Assembly (NCBI RefSeq): GCF_001517085.1 | Contig: NZ_LRAC01000127.1 | Coordinates: 34,961-98,960 of the forward strand | Length of the DNA: 64,000 nt | Source of the DNA: Paenibacillus sp. DMB5 | GTDB lineage: Bacteria; Bacillota; Bacilli; Paenibacillales; Paenibacillaceae | Direction of reading: 5' to 3' | Shown: piece after piece, positions 27,058-35,731 of the stretch | Layout: every line of letters begins with the position of its first letter | Numbering within the stretch: the first letter of the stretch is position 1 | The notes under the pieces: generated by a model | Database searches by the model: none | What the model saw: only the letters and a program-made list of their open reading frames with translations | What the model was told of the DNA's origin: nothing | Position numbers and translations under genes: made by a program

Positions 27058-28091
27058 TCAGAGCTGGGGGAGGTAAATGGTAAGCCTGCTTCCTTGTCCT
27101 GCCTGGGATGATGCGGTGATGAAGCCGCCCTGGATACTGATGATTTTTGCGCCAAAAAAAGTCCGATTCCGATCCCCTCATACTCCCCGGCATTATGCCC
27201 TCTATAGAAGCGCTTGAAAATATGCTCCAGCTCGTCCTCCGCAATCCCGATTCCTGTATCAGCTACCTCAATCCTGGTGAACATTTCATTGCCCTCAGCT
27301 GTAATCCGGATACTGCCGCCCGGCTCCGTATATTTCACAGCATTCTCCAGCAGATTGAACAGCGCTTCGCTGGTCCATTTGTGATCGTGGCGGGCTGATG
27401 TTAGAGAGTCACATTCAATGGTAATGCGGATGTTTTTATTGCTGGCGCGTGTATACAAATGTGAGAGGGCACTGGTAATCGTTGCTGTAACCGGCCTTAC
27501 CTCACTCTTGAGATTGATCATGCCCGACTCCAGCCTGGATAATTTAATCAGGGAAGTAATCAGCCATTCCAGCTTTTCCGACTGGACTTCGATTTGCTGC
27601 AGCAGCTGCCGTGTGTCCGTGCTCAGGTCCGGTGTTTCCGCAACTAGCTGACTGTAGAGCAGAATGTTGGACAGCGGAGTTTTGGTCTGATGCGAGATGT
27701 CGGAAATCAGCTCCTTGATCATGTTCTTTTCGGCCGCGAGGTGTTGCTCGTTTGCCTTGCCCATTTCAATATAGCGCAGCAGCTTGTGCTCAAGGGAGGA
27801 CAGACGGGTCTCGTCGAAAAGGGTCAGCTGCTCTTGCCCGTGAATCGCCCGGTCGACCATGTCATCCACCGTATCCATAAAGCCTGTGATCTGCCGCTGC
27901 AGCATGCGGTTATATAGAACTCCCGTACCGAGCATAGCAATCAGGAAGAGCAGAGTGAGCTGCAGAAGTGCGGGACTGAACCCTTCCAGATAGAGAACGG
28001 TTGCGGTGTAGCCTGTTAGTAGAAGCAGAAATAATACTGAGAAAATAATAAGGAGCCGTTTGTTAGGCCGAATATTACCGCTATTGGTCAT
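27058..28091 (-). CDS. sensor histidine kinase, apparent frameshift in the G2 region
   Basis: Two close membrane segments near residues 14-60, then the dimerisation helix with ISHQTKTPLSN, an N-box (LFNLLENAVKYT) and G1 (DTGIGI). The frame is lost just after GIGIGLFLAQK: a run of five A (27144-27148, T on the plus strand) should have six. Restoring it gives IISIQGGFITASSQ and an end at LPQL, 344 residues. As written, the frame runs on to 27018 with an unrelated tail. ATG overlaps the regulator stop (ATGA) with AGAAAGG before it. It phosphorylates the OmpR-type regulator upstream. Confidence 0.85.
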
Positions 28092-28774
28092 AGATGCGGC
28101 CTTTCTGTCCACATGTACCCCAGACCGTAGACGGTTTTGATGTACCTGGGCGAGGCAGGGTCGTCCTCAAGTTTGGAGCGCAGCCGCTTTACGGCCACAG
28201 TCAGGGCATTCTCATCCACAAACTCCGCATCCTGCGACCAGATTTTATCTATTAACTGCTCTCTGCTCAAAACGATGCCGGGATTCGAGGCCAGGATGTT
28301 CAGCAGCTTGAGCTCTGTTTTGCTGAAGGCCAGCGGTTCCTTATGTTTGTAGAATTCCAGTTTCGCGAAATCCAGGCTCAGCGGACCGAACGTAAGGACC
28401 TCGTCAGCCTGCGGGGCAGTCCGTTTAAGCACAGCCATCACCCTGGCCCGCAGTACCATCAGGCTGAACGGTTTGGTGATATAGTCGTCTCCCCCGAGTG
28501 CGAATCCGGTAACAATATCCGGCTCCATGTCGTTAGCAGTCAGAAAAATAACCGGGACCTGTGAGGTTCTCCGCAGCTGCTCGCAATAGTCCAGCCCGCT
28601 TCCGTCAGGCAGATTAATATCCAGCAGAATCAGATCGATCCGGGTTGCGGCAAAAATCTGCTCAGCCATAGCCAGTGTATAGGCCTGTTCAATCCGGAGG
28701 CCGTTCTGGGCAAGGGAGAGGGCGATGCCTTTGTTGAGGCTGTGGTCGTCTTCGACGATCAGTAAGGTTTTCAA
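28088..28774 (-). CDS. OmpR/PhoB-type response regulator
   Basis: 228 residues. Receiver domain with E8-D9-D10, phospho-acceptor in LILLDINLPDG and the K of YITKPF; winged-helix DNA-binding domain from about residue 130 (LTFGPLSLDF to YGLGYMW). TTG start after AAAGGAG. First gene of the regulator-kinase-ATPase-permease operon, which it likely activates. Confidence 0.93.
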   Translation of the reverse strand: MKTLLIVEDDHSLNKGIALSLAQNGLRIEQAYTLAMAEQIFAATRIDLILLDINLPDGSGLDYCEQLRRTSQVPVIFLTANDMEPDIVTGFALGGDDYITKPFSLMVLRARVMAVLKRTAPQADEVLTFGPLSLDFAKLEFYKHKEPLAFSKTELKLLNILASNPGIVLSREQLIDKIWSQDAEFVDENALTVAVKRLRSKLEDDPASPRYIKTVYGLGYMWTERPHL

Positions 28775-29032
28775 GGGCAGTGCTCCTTTGGATTGGTCAT
28801 ATTTGCTGTATGTACGAAAAGGAAGGGGCAGGCTTTACTTCAATATTATGTACAGCGTCCTGGGATCACGCAAGCGGGATTGATCACATAAGCGTGGACC
28901 GCAGTCTCCAGTCCGGCGTCCTCCCCGACTAAGGTCCAGTTCATAAAACCGTCCGCGGTCTGTTTTGAAAGTCTGCAGATTACCCTAGAATAAAGCTATA
29001 AGAACGAGGTCAACGAAAGGCGGTGAGAAAAA
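28775..29032. promoter_or_regulatory. divergent promoter region in front of the Lia-type operon
   Basis: Holds a GACTAAGGTCCAGTT element (28927-28941), with ACT and AGT half-sites as in LiaR-type boxes, about 90 bases before the first Lia gene, and further on TTGAAA (28965-28970) with TAGAAT (28986-28991) at a short 15-base spacing. A LiaR-controlled promoter is expected here; the exact box is a guess. Confidence 0.35.
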
Positions 29033-29335
29033 ATGCAGAATAGAAAAGGTAACGGACTTGCTATTGCCCTGATCGTGATCGGAGCGGTTATGCTGCTTGG
29101 GGTACTGCCCCATCTGATTCACGGAATATTCGGAATCCTGTTCCCGGTACTGCTGGTAGCTCTCGGATACTACGGAATTAAAAGCGGACGCAAAATTATC
29201 GGCTGGATCGTATTGTTCATCGGTGTTATGGCTTTGATCTCGAAGCTTTCCTGGATCATCGGACCATTGCTCGGGGTTGCGCTGGTTGTCTGGGGCATCT
29301 CGGTGCTGAAGGGCAGAAGCGGCAGAACATACTAA
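29033..29335 (+). CDS. liaI: LiaI-like small membrane protein
   Basis: 100 residues with three or four hydrophobic segments (GLAIALIVIGAVMLLGVLPHL, GIFGILFPVLLVALGYYGI, IIGWIVLFIGVMALI, WIIGPLLGVALVVWGI). The fold and length match LiaI/LiaF-type transmembrane proteins, which anchor the PspA homologue LiaH at the membrane under envelope stress. AAAGGCGGTGAG precedes the ATG. First gene of the transcript, directly before a PspA/LiaH gene, as in Bacillus. Confidence 0.8.
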   Translation: MQNRKGNGLAIALIVIGAVMLLGVLPHLIHGIFGILFPVLLVALGYYGIKSGRKIIGWIVLFIGVMALISKLSWIIGPLLGVALVVWGISVLKGRSGRTY

Positions 29336-29388
29336 GAATACAGGCTCACAAGATTACTTAATAAGAAGCAGGGAGGGAACAGGAAATC

Positions 29389-30066
29389 ATGAGTGTTTTT
29401 CGCCGCATGAGGGATATTACCGTAGCTAATCTAAATGAACGACTGGAACAAAGCCAGGACCCGGTGAAGCTGATCGATCAGTTCTTGCATTCGACCCGTG
29501 AGGAGATCGCTGAAGCAGAACGGCTGTACCAGCAATATGCTGCCCATACCAAGCAGCTGCAGGTGCAGGTGAATCAGGCAACGGCCATGAGAAACAAACG
29601 TGAGGAGCAGGCGCTGCTGGCGCTCAAGGCCGGTGAAGACAACCTGGCAAAGATGGCTTTGCAGGAGAAAATCATCCACGAGGAAAAGCTGGAGCAGTAC
29701 AGCGGGCTGCTGGAACAGAGCCAGGGATCGCTGTATGAGCTGGAAAGCCAGCTGAATGAACTGAAGGTTGAATACCAGACGGTGTATAACAAACGCCAGT
29801 ACTATGCGGCACGCATGGAGTCGCTGAGACTGCAGCAGCGCATGAACCAGCGGGCGGCTGCATACGGTAACGGCAGCGATGTTCCGAAGATGTTCGGACG
29901 GCTTGAAGACCGGATGAACGACTGGGAGCTGGAAGCGAAGAGTCTGCGGGATCTGCGCCGCATGGGCCAGGAATACGCAGTGCAGGCCGGCGAGACCGTA
30001 GCAACTGTATTGGAAAGAGAAATGGCTAAGCTCAAGGAGAAGCTTAACAATGGCGGAAAGGAGTAG
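29389..30066 (+). CDS. liaH: PspA/IM30-family protein (LiaH-like)
   Basis: 225 residues, nearly all helical coiled coil, starting with FRRMRDITVANLNERLEQSQDPVKLIDQFL, the amphipathic helix and first coil of PspA/Vipp1 proteins. It would form ESCRT-III-like rods or rings on the inner face of the membrane and protect it when damaged by cell-wall antibiotics. GGGAGG precedes the ATG. A second PspA paralogue lies two genes downstream. Confidence 0.93.
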   Translation: MSVFRRMRDITVANLNERLEQSQDPVKLIDQFLHSTREEIAEAERLYQQYAAHTKQLQVQVNQATAMRNKREEQALLALKAGEDNLAKMALQEKIIHEEKLEQYSGLLEQSQGSLYELESQLNELKVEYQTVYNKRQYYAARMESLRLQQRMNQRAAAYGNGSDVPKMFGRLEDRMNDWELEAKSLRDLRRMGQEYAVQAGETVATVLEREMAKLKEKLNNGGKE

Positions 30067-30070
30067 TGCT

Positions 30071-30549
30071 ATGACCCGGTTGTATCGTTCAACCCGCGAC
30101 AAGGTAATGACAGGGCTGGCTGGAGGATTGTCCGAGACACTCGGCATTGATTCTACCCTGTTCCGGATTCTGCTGCTCGTCAGCATTCCCTTTACCGGAG
30201 GCGCGACCATACTTGTCTATTTCATCGCAGCACTGATCATTCCGAAGGAGCCGACGCAGTATAATCCGTTCGGTCCCGGACCGGGAGCACCCGGCGGACC
30301 TTATGGCGGCCATTACGGCGGCCCCGGATATGGAAGCGGCCCGCAGGGCCGCATGCACAGGGCGGCTACGGCGGACCTGGCGGACAGCCCGGCTACAACC
30401 CGAACCCGGGATATAACAAAGCTAATAGTTATCCCGGCCAGGATTCCGGCCTGGATGCGATGATGAAGGATATCGAGAAGAAGGCATTGCAGAAAGAAGT
30501 CGAAGAGCTGAAACAAAAACTTGCTAAATACGAGAAGGGAGAAGTGTAA
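30071..30549 (+). CDS. PspC-domain protein, apparent frameshift
   Basis: PspC domain at residues 1-65 (STRDKVMTGLAGGLSETLGI, then the membrane helix ILLLVSIPFTGGATILVYFIAALIIP), a Gly/Pro/Tyr-rich linker and a C-terminal coiled coil (DAMMKDIEKKALQKEVEELK). The linker breaks at about 30355-30362: as written the frame ends at 30463, while the neighbouring frame continues GGYGGPGGQPGYNPNPGYNK to a stop at 30549. One added base gives 159 residues. An ATG at 30050 inside the PspA gene is possible, but AAAGGAG is seven bases before 30071. It likely links the stress operon to the membrane. Confidence 0.82.
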
Positions 30550-30552
30550 AAC

Positions 30553-31257
30553 ATGGGAGTATTTCAACGGATTAAGGATATGACAAAAGCGTCGGTAAAC
30601 GACCTGCTGGATAAGGTAGAGGACCCAATTGTAATGCTGAACCAGTACCTGCGCGATATGGAGGCTGAAATCCACGAAGCAGAGGTTACTGTTGCCAAGC
30701 AGATGGCCAACGAGCGCCGCATGAAGCAACGGGTTGAAGAAGCAGCCAAAATGTCCGGACAGCGCGGAGCCCAGGCTGAGCTCGCTCTGAAGAACGGGCA
30801 GGAAGAGGTTGCCCGCAAGCTGCTGGAAGAGAAAATCTACTTCGACCAGAAGCAAACCGAATATGGCGATCTTCATGCCCAGGCAGAAGTGCAGGCCAAA
30901 GAACTGGTACAGCAGCTGCATGACATGAAGGATGAGTTCTACAAGCTGCGCAACAAGCGCAACGAGCTGGTATCCCGCGCTCAAATGGCCAAGGCCAAGA
31001 AGCAGATGTCGCAGATCAGCAGCGTGCATTCCATTGAAAGCGGCAGCGCGTCCCTGGGCTTCCACCGTATGGAAGAAAAGATCATGCAGCTTGAAGCTGA
31101 AGCCGATGTTATGCGTGCCCCTTACAGCCCGTCCAACGGCTTGTACAACAAACCGGTTGACGCTGAGAAACAGCTCAAAGTGGAAGAGCAGCTTGCTGCT
31201 CTGAAGAACAAATTGAATCCTCCATCTTCACCGTCCCTGGACAAAAAAGAAGATTAA
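30553..31257 (+). CDS. second PspA/IM30-family protein
   Basis: 234-residue coiled-coil protein opening with FQRIKDMTKASVNDLLDKVEDPIVMLNQYL, the canonical PspA start; the Met/Ala/Gln-rich coil runs to about residue 170. It diverges from the first PspA gene, so the pair is an old duplication rather than a recent copy. It ends in a Pro/Ser tail before a strong terminator. Confidence 0.93.
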   Translation: MGVFQRIKDMTKASVNDLLDKVEDPIVMLNQYLRDMEAEIHEAEVTVAKQMANERRMKQRVEEAAKMSGQRGAQAELALKNGQEEVARKLLEEKIYFDQKQTEYGDLHAQAEVQAKELVQQLHDMKDEFYKLRNKRNELVSRAQMAKAKKQMSQISSVHSIESGSASLGFHRMEEKIMQLEAEADVMRAPYSPSNGLYNKPVDAEKQLKVEEQLAALKNKLNPPSSPSLDKKED

Positions 31258-31302
31258 TCCCTGTTCCTAAAAAGCAGGCGGATATGATATGCTGAACAAG
31301 GT

Positions 31303-31343
31303 AAAAGCCATACGGTATGGGTCACCATACCGGTATGGCTTTT
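31303..31343 (+). terminator. Terminator of the LiaIH/PspA operon
   Basis: Very long hairpin: AAAAGCCATACGGTATGG (31303-31320) pairs with CCATACCGGTATGGCTTTT (31325-31343) with one bulged G and a four-base loop, ending in TTTT. Confidence 0.8.
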
Positions 31344-31460
31344 GTAGCGGGATACGATATGCCAAATCATGATTGCGGATTATAGGTATTTTAACGTTGA
31401 AAATAAAGCAGAGGGATTTGATTCCTCTCTTATGTTATATAGTTTAGGCTTGCGAAGACA

Positions 31461-31594
31461 GTTTTGCTCCGCAAAACTTGGCAAATGCTTACGAAGATAG
31501 TTTTGCTTCGCAAAACTTAGCGAATGCTTACGAAGTTAGTTTTGCTTCGCAAAACTTGGCAAATGCTTACGAAGATAGTTTTGCTTCGCAAAAC
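31461..31594. repeat. tandem hairpin array, 39-bp period, four copies
   Basis: GTTTTGC begins at 31461, 31500, 31539 and 31578, exactly 39 bases apart. Each copy is a seven-base stem GTTTTGC/GCAAAAC around TTC (TCC in the first). The linkers read acttggcaaatgcttacgaa, with small changes. The last copy ends six bases before the GGAGG of liaF. The rest of this 353-base gap (31258-31460) holds only the terminator above. An ORF running through the repeats in frame with liaF would encode LLRKTWQMLTKIV-type 13-residue repeats, but liaF has its own ribosome-binding site after them. Confidence 0.9.
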
Positions 31595-31610
31595 TTTTAG
31601 GAGGTGCGCT

Positions 31611-32258
31611 GTGGATAAACGGAACCGTTTGATTGCCATCGGACTGATTGGCGTGGGCTGCTTGATGATATTTGGCAAATGGATCGGATTTTTCTCCGTT
31701 GTCGCGCTCCTGTTCCTGCTGCTCGGGATATACCGCACAACCTCAGGCAAAGTCAAGCAGGGCTACAAGCTGCTGGGAATCGGCGCAGTACTGCTGCTGC
31801 TGGATCATCTGCTGCTGGTGCTGGGCATCTGCCTGATTTCGCTCGGCGTGTTCTATGTCAAATCGAAACGGCTGCAGCAGGGCAAAGCGTTCATGCAGAA
31901 GCAGAGCTTCTCCTCCCGTTTTGACTGGGATTTGTCGCCCTGGGTGATGCGCAGCCTGAGTGCATGGCATGTCCTTGGTGAGGCTGATGTGGATCTTTCA
32001 CTGGCGATCGCTGAGGATAAGGAAACTATTATGCTGTTTCAGGGAATATTCGGTGATATGGATATCCACCTGTCCGATGACTATGGCGTAGAGATTGAAG
32101 CCTTTGTGCTGTTCGGCTCGATCGAGTTCGGCAGCCACCGCGATACGGGGATGATGAACCGGCTGAACTGGAAGTCTGCCAACTATGATACCAGCACTAA
32201 CAAGGTAAAGTTCAGCATTTCCTATCTGATGGGTGATCTGGATCTAACCAAATCCTGA
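31611..32258 (+). CDS. liaF: LiaF-like membrane protein
   Basis: 215 residues: four hydrophobic segments in the first half (LIAIGLIGVGCLMIFGKWIGFF onwards), a basic linker, and a C-terminal beta-rich LiaF/DUF2154 domain (IMLFQGIFGDMDIHLSDDYGVEIEAFVLFGSIEFG). LiaF proteins hold the LiaS kinase inactive until the envelope is damaged. GTG start after TAGGAGGT; the same frame continues upstream through the 39-bp repeats to 31524 but that extension is unlikely. Followed directly by the kinase and regulator. Confidence 0.9.
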   Translation: MDKRNRLIAIGLIGVGCLMIFGKWIGFFSVVALLFLLLGIYRTTSGKVKQGYKLLGIGAVLLLLDHLLLVLGICLISLGVFYVKSKRLQQGKAFMQKQSFSSRFDWDLSPWVMRSLSAWHVLGEADVDLSLAIAEDKETIMLFQGIFGDMDIHLSDDYGVEIEAFVLFGSIEFGSHRDTGMMNRLNWKSANYDTSTNKVKFSISYLMGDLDLTKS

Positions 32259-32298
32259 CCGCTGCATGGTATTTATTAAGAGAGGGAGGCTCCTGCAC

Positions 32299-33333
32299 GT
32301 GGATAAAAAGAACAGCAGCATGGTGACGCGCAGCATGGGTGAAGGGGCTTTATTCTCCTTTGTCATGCTGCTGGTTTTCTTGTACATTATGTATACATAT
32401 GGTTATTTGAAGCCTTTCGAGAATTGGGAGATTGGAATCCGGACCACTGTGACGCTCATCCTGCTGCCGGTGGTCTTCGGAGTCGGCTTTGGCTTCTTTC
32501 AGAGCTTCCGTTTCAAGCGCAGGCTGGAGCGGCTGCGGGGAACGCTTGTTGCCTGGGAGAAGGGCAACCTCACCCCGGCGATGCCGTTACTCGGGACCGA
32601 TGAGCTGGGCCGGCTCGGCGAGCAGCTTGGCCGGATCAGCGGCAAGTGGGAGAACCAGGTGAACACCCTTCAGCGGCTGTCGACCAACAATGCGAAGCTG
32701 GCCGAGCAGGCGCGGGTATCGGCGATCATCGAGGAGCGGCAGCGCCTGGCCCGTGAACTGCATGACGCCGTGTCCCAGCAGCTGTTCGCCATCTCGATGA
32801 CGGCGACGGCTGTGGGCCGGACGCTGGAGAAGGATTTTGACAAGGCCCAGCGGCAGATTGCCCTGATTGAGGAGATGGCTGCGGTGGCCCAGTCGGAGAT
32901 GCGCGCGCTGCTGCTGCATCTGCGGCCGGTATACCTGGACGGAAAGGGACTTGAGCAGGGGCTGCAGGAGCTGATCAAAGAGCTGCAGATCAAGGTGCCG
33001 ATGGAGATTATTTTTGAGATGGACCCGGATGTACAGCTGCTGAAGGGGGTTGAGAACCACCTCTTCCGCATCGTGCAGGAAGCCATCTCGAATACCCTGC
33101 GCCACGCCAAGGCAGAGAAGATGGAGATCCGGCTGCACCGGCGCGGTGACTCTGTAAGGCTGACACTGAGGGATGATGGCGTAGGCTTTGAGATTGATGA
33201 CAGCAAGCTGACCTCATACGGTCTGTCGAATATGCAGGAGCGGATTGCAGAAACCGGCGGCTCCATACAATTTATTACGGCGCCCGGCAAAGGGATGCGG
33301 ATTGAAATTACTGTACCGCTGGTCAATGAATAA
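32299..33333 (+). CDS. liaS: LiaS-type sensor histidine kinase
   Basis: 344 residues. Two membrane segments flank a very short external loop (YGYLKPFENWEIG), the intramembrane-sensing layout. These are followed by a HAMP-like region, HisKA_3 with RQRLARELHDAVSQQLFAISM, and HATPase with VQEAISNTLRHA, DDGVGF and YGLSNMQERI. GTG start nine bases after GGGAGG. Works with LiaF and the NarL-type regulator to sense cell-envelope stress. Confidence 0.93.
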   Translation: MDKKNSSMVTRSMGEGALFSFVMLLVFLYIMYTYGYLKPFENWEIGIRTTVTLILLPVVFGVGFGFFQSFRFKRRLERLRGTLVAWEKGNLTPAMPLLGTDELGRLGEQLGRISGKWENQVNTLQRLSTNNAKLAEQARVSAIIEERQRLARELHDAVSQQLFAISMTATAVGRTLEKDFDKAQRQIALIEEMAAVAQSEMRALLLHLRPVYLDGKGLEQGLQELIKELQIKVPMEIIFEMDPDVQLLKGVENHLFRIVQEAISNTLRHAKAEKMEIRLHRRGDSVRLTLRDDGVGFEIDDSKLTSYGLSNMQERIAETGGSIQFITAPGKGMRIEITVPLVNE

Positions 33334-33349
33334 GGAGGCAAGGGCAACC

Positions 33350-34000
33350 ATGGAAACAGAAGAAATCAAGGTTCTGCTGGTGGATGATCATGAAATGGTG
33401 CGGATCGGACTTGCCGCAGTGCTTGGTACGGAAGACGGTATTGAGGTGGTCGGTGAAGCCGGCAGCGGTGAGGAAGGCATACGGCTGGCCCAGGAATACA
33501 ATCCGGATGTAGTGCTGATGGATCTGGTAATGGAGGGTATGGACGGCATTGAGACCACCAAACGGCTGCTCAAGCTGTATCCGGACTGCAAGGTTATCGT
33601 GCTGACAAGCTATCTGGACGATGAGAAGATGTATCCTGTCATTGAGGCTGGAGCGTTCAGCTATCTGCTGAAGACCTCGCGAGCCAGCGAAGTAGCGGAT
33701 GCCATCCGTGCAGCAGCCAGAGGGCAATCCGTGCTGGAGTCCCAGGTCGCTTCCAAAATGATGAACCGCTTCCGTAACAATGCTAAAGCGGAGGCTCCAG
33801 CCTACAAGGAGCTTACCGAACGTGAGATGGAAGTATTGAAGCTGCTGGCCCAGGGCAAATCCAACCAGGATATTGCCGACCAGCTGATTATCGGGATCAA
33901 GACGGTAAAGTTCCACGTTACCAACATTCTTGCCAAGCTGGGCGTCGAGGACCGGACCCAGGCGGCTATTTATGCGTATAAGAACGGGCTGGCGGAGTAA
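33350..34000 (+). CDS. liaR: LiaR-type response regulator, NarL/LuxR family
   Basis: 216 residues: receiver domain (VLLVDDHEMVRIGL, phospho-acceptor in VVLMDLVMEGMDG, YLLKTS) and a LuxR helix-turn-helix (YKELTEREMEVLKLLAQGKSNQDIADQL). ATG eight bases after AAGGAGG. The long ORF in this frame starts earlier inside liaS, but that start has no ribosome-binding site. It should activate the LiaI/PspA operon upstream. Confidence 0.93.
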   Translation: METEEIKVLLVDDHEMVRIGLAAVLGTEDGIEVVGEAGSGEEGIRLAQEYNPDVVLMDLVMEGMDGIETTKRLLKLYPDCKVIVLTSYLDDEKMYPVIEAGAFSYLLKTSRASEVADAIRAAARGQSVLESQVASKMMNRFRNNAKAEAPAYKELTEREMEVLKLLAQGKSNQDIADQLIIGIKTVKFHVTNILAKLGVEDRTQAAIYAYKNGLAE

Positions 34001-34531
34001 ATCGGCTGTCAGTCATAGGCTGACAGCCCCTTTTCCCGCTTCTGTGGCTCTGGTGGCCGAATGGGCGAAATGAGAGGCAAAAATGCCTTTGATTTCGGCT
34101 CCGGTGGCCGAATGTGCGAAATGAAAGGCAAAAATGCCTCTGATTTCGGCTCCGGTGGCGGAATGGGCGAAATGAAAGGCAAAAATGCCTCTGATTTCAG
34201 CTAACGAGTCTGTTATTCATAGCATAAAGGGATTTTTCCCACTAATTAGCTCATTGAAGGTTTGTAAAGCCAACATAAAGGGATTATTCCCTCTATGTTG
34301 GCTTTTGTGCATAGAAGCGTATCGGCTCCTGCGAATGAATAATAGGCATTTCAACACTCCGGTTCAAGCTCAGGCCCCGTAGATTTAATGTGCTTAGTTT
34401 GCACGTTAAATCGAAATCCCTTATAAGTTTTGAACTTTAGCAGAGTAACTAGCAAGCAAGTATATCTTCTCCCGATTCGGGCTATCCTTTCTAGTAGATT
34501 GCGAGAATTGGATGAGAGAGGGAGATGCGGA
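34001..34531. other. 531-base intergenic region with hairpin array
   Basis: Contains the 51-bp hairpin array (separate entry) and, from 34310 to 34531, an AT-richer leader to the YwmB gene with no clear terminator. A short inverted repeat GGCTGTCAG/CTGACAGCC-like pair directly after liaR (about 34003-34028: CGGCTGTCAG then CTGACAGCCCCTTTT) probably terminates the liaFSR transcript. Confidence 0.6.
34073..34294. repeat. tandem hairpin array, 51-bp period, five copies
   Basis: Equivalent cores AGAGG/AAAGG start at 34073, 34124, 34175, 34226 and 34277, exactly 51 bases apart. The first three units have the stem AGGC-AAAAAT-GCCT extended by GAAAT/ATTTC, with the linker ggctccggtggccgaatggg. The last two switch to ATAAAGGG-ATT-CCC stems like those of the array at 12.5 kb. 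G/C positions of the stem change on both sides together, so pairing is kept. Confidence 0.88.
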
Positions 34532-35616
34532 ATGCGGCTGGGGAAACATGAACAAGGGATGGGGAAGCTAACGCTGGTCATGATTGGTCTCAGCCTTCTG
34601 GTGGTGCTGCTGGCCGGATTCGCAAGCGGGGCCAGCCGCATTGCTGCAGATGAATCTGCAGCAGACACCGCGCTCTCTGCATCCAGCCCGGAGCAGCTGA
34701 CCCGCTCCCTGAAGCTCCTGACCACGGCCGGCGGGAAATAACAGCCGATGGTTCTCCGCTGCGACTGGTTGTGAAATGGCAGGGGGAGTACAGCGGTGAA
34801 ACTGCAGATGCCGCTAACGCCGCAGATCATGCAGAAGCCACTGCTGTAGCTCAAGCCATGACGAATGCGGATACCACTGACGCTGCAGATCATGCAGAAG
34901 CCATTGCTGCAGCTCAAGCCATGACGAATGCGGATGCCGCTAACGCTGCATATCATATAGAAGCCACTGCCGCAGCTGAAGCCGTGACGAATGCGGATAC
35001 CACTGACGCCGCAGATCATGCAGATGCCGTTACTGCGACCCAGGCCATGTCCGCTGTAGAAGCTGCAAATCCTGCCGCATCGGCAGCCCGACTGGCCGGG
35101 CTGCTCGGACTCGGCAAGCTGGAGGCGGCTGAAGAAGATGGCCATGTAACCTACAGAGCCTCCCGTGCGCTGGATTCAACCAGCACGATTTCATTGTTCT
35201 GGAGTGAGCTGGGCCAGGGTGTAAGTTATGTAATCGTGACAGTGGAGACGCAGGATCTGCTGCAGGCAGAAGCGGTTCAGACTGCAGCAGCAGACGCAGG
35301 AGCACAGATGCTGGCCGCCGGCATTACTCCAGAATGGAATGCTTCACTGCAGGGCACCTCACTGGTGATTGAATCTCCCCGCGAGGCGCTTAAGCAGGCG
35401 GAGGGGGTAATTACTGAGCGGCTGGGGGGATTAGAAGCAGTAGAAAGCTATGAAGACGATGCCACGTACAGCCGTTCCTACAGCATTCAAGGCGCTCAGA
35501 GATACGTGAACAGCGGAGATAATAGAATAGCTCTCCAGGCTGCAGTACACCAGAACAGTAATGACAACAGTAACCGCGTGACAATCGGGCTGCCGCTCAT
35601 TACGATTGAATATTAA
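34532..35616 (+). CDS. YwmB-family protein with 21-residue tandem repeats, apparent frameshift
   Basis: Signal-anchor at about residues 10-32 (LTLVMIGLSLLVVLLAGFAS), then the YwmB ('TATA-box-binding-like') domain of exported Firmicute proteins of unknown role, ending GLPLITIEY. As written the first frame stops at 34739-34741; adding one base around the GGCGGG run at 34729-34735 continues as REITADGSPLRLVVKW for 361 residues in all. Four copies of an Ala-rich 21-residue unit (ADHAEATAVAQAMTNADTTD-like) lie at 34812-35070, inserted after the first beta-strands; ordinary YwmB lacks this. ATG after GAGAGGGAG. Confidence 0.78.
34812..35070 (+). repeat. 63-bp in-frame tandem repeat inside the YwmB gene
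   Basis: Four units of 63 bases (GCAGATCATGCAGAAGCC at the head of each, with small changes) encode four 21-residue Ala-rich helical repeats. The last unit is the most diverged. Confidence 0.8.
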
Positions 35617-35678
35617 TGGTTGAAGCGTTGCACAATCTTCGTCATAATCCGCCGTAATTCAGCATATCCTAACAGAAT

Positions 35679-35716
35679 GCTCCGCAAAACCGGGCTCCGT
35701 GTTTGCGGAGCTTTTT
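35679..35716 (+). terminator. Terminator of the YwmB gene
   Basis: GCTCCGCAAA (35679-35688) / TTTGCGGAGC (35702-35711), perfect ten-base stem, then five T. Confidence 0.85.
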
Positions 35717-35731
35717 GCCGGAAGGTATAAT
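35703..35731 (+). promoter_or_regulatory. sigma-A-type promoter, probably for zwf
   Basis: TTGCGG (35703-35708), 17-base spacer, TATAAT (35726-35731). It overlaps the preceding terminator and would give a leader of about 210 bases, which contains a small hairpin GCCGT-GCT-ACGGC just before the gene. The rest of this 334-base gap shows nothing else. Confidence 0.5.

Noticed and set aside
31524..31610. N-terminal extension of LiaF through the 39-bp repeats
   Set aside because: LiaF homologues start at the membrane segment, and TAGGAGGT with GTG at 31611 gives a better start; kept only as an alternative.
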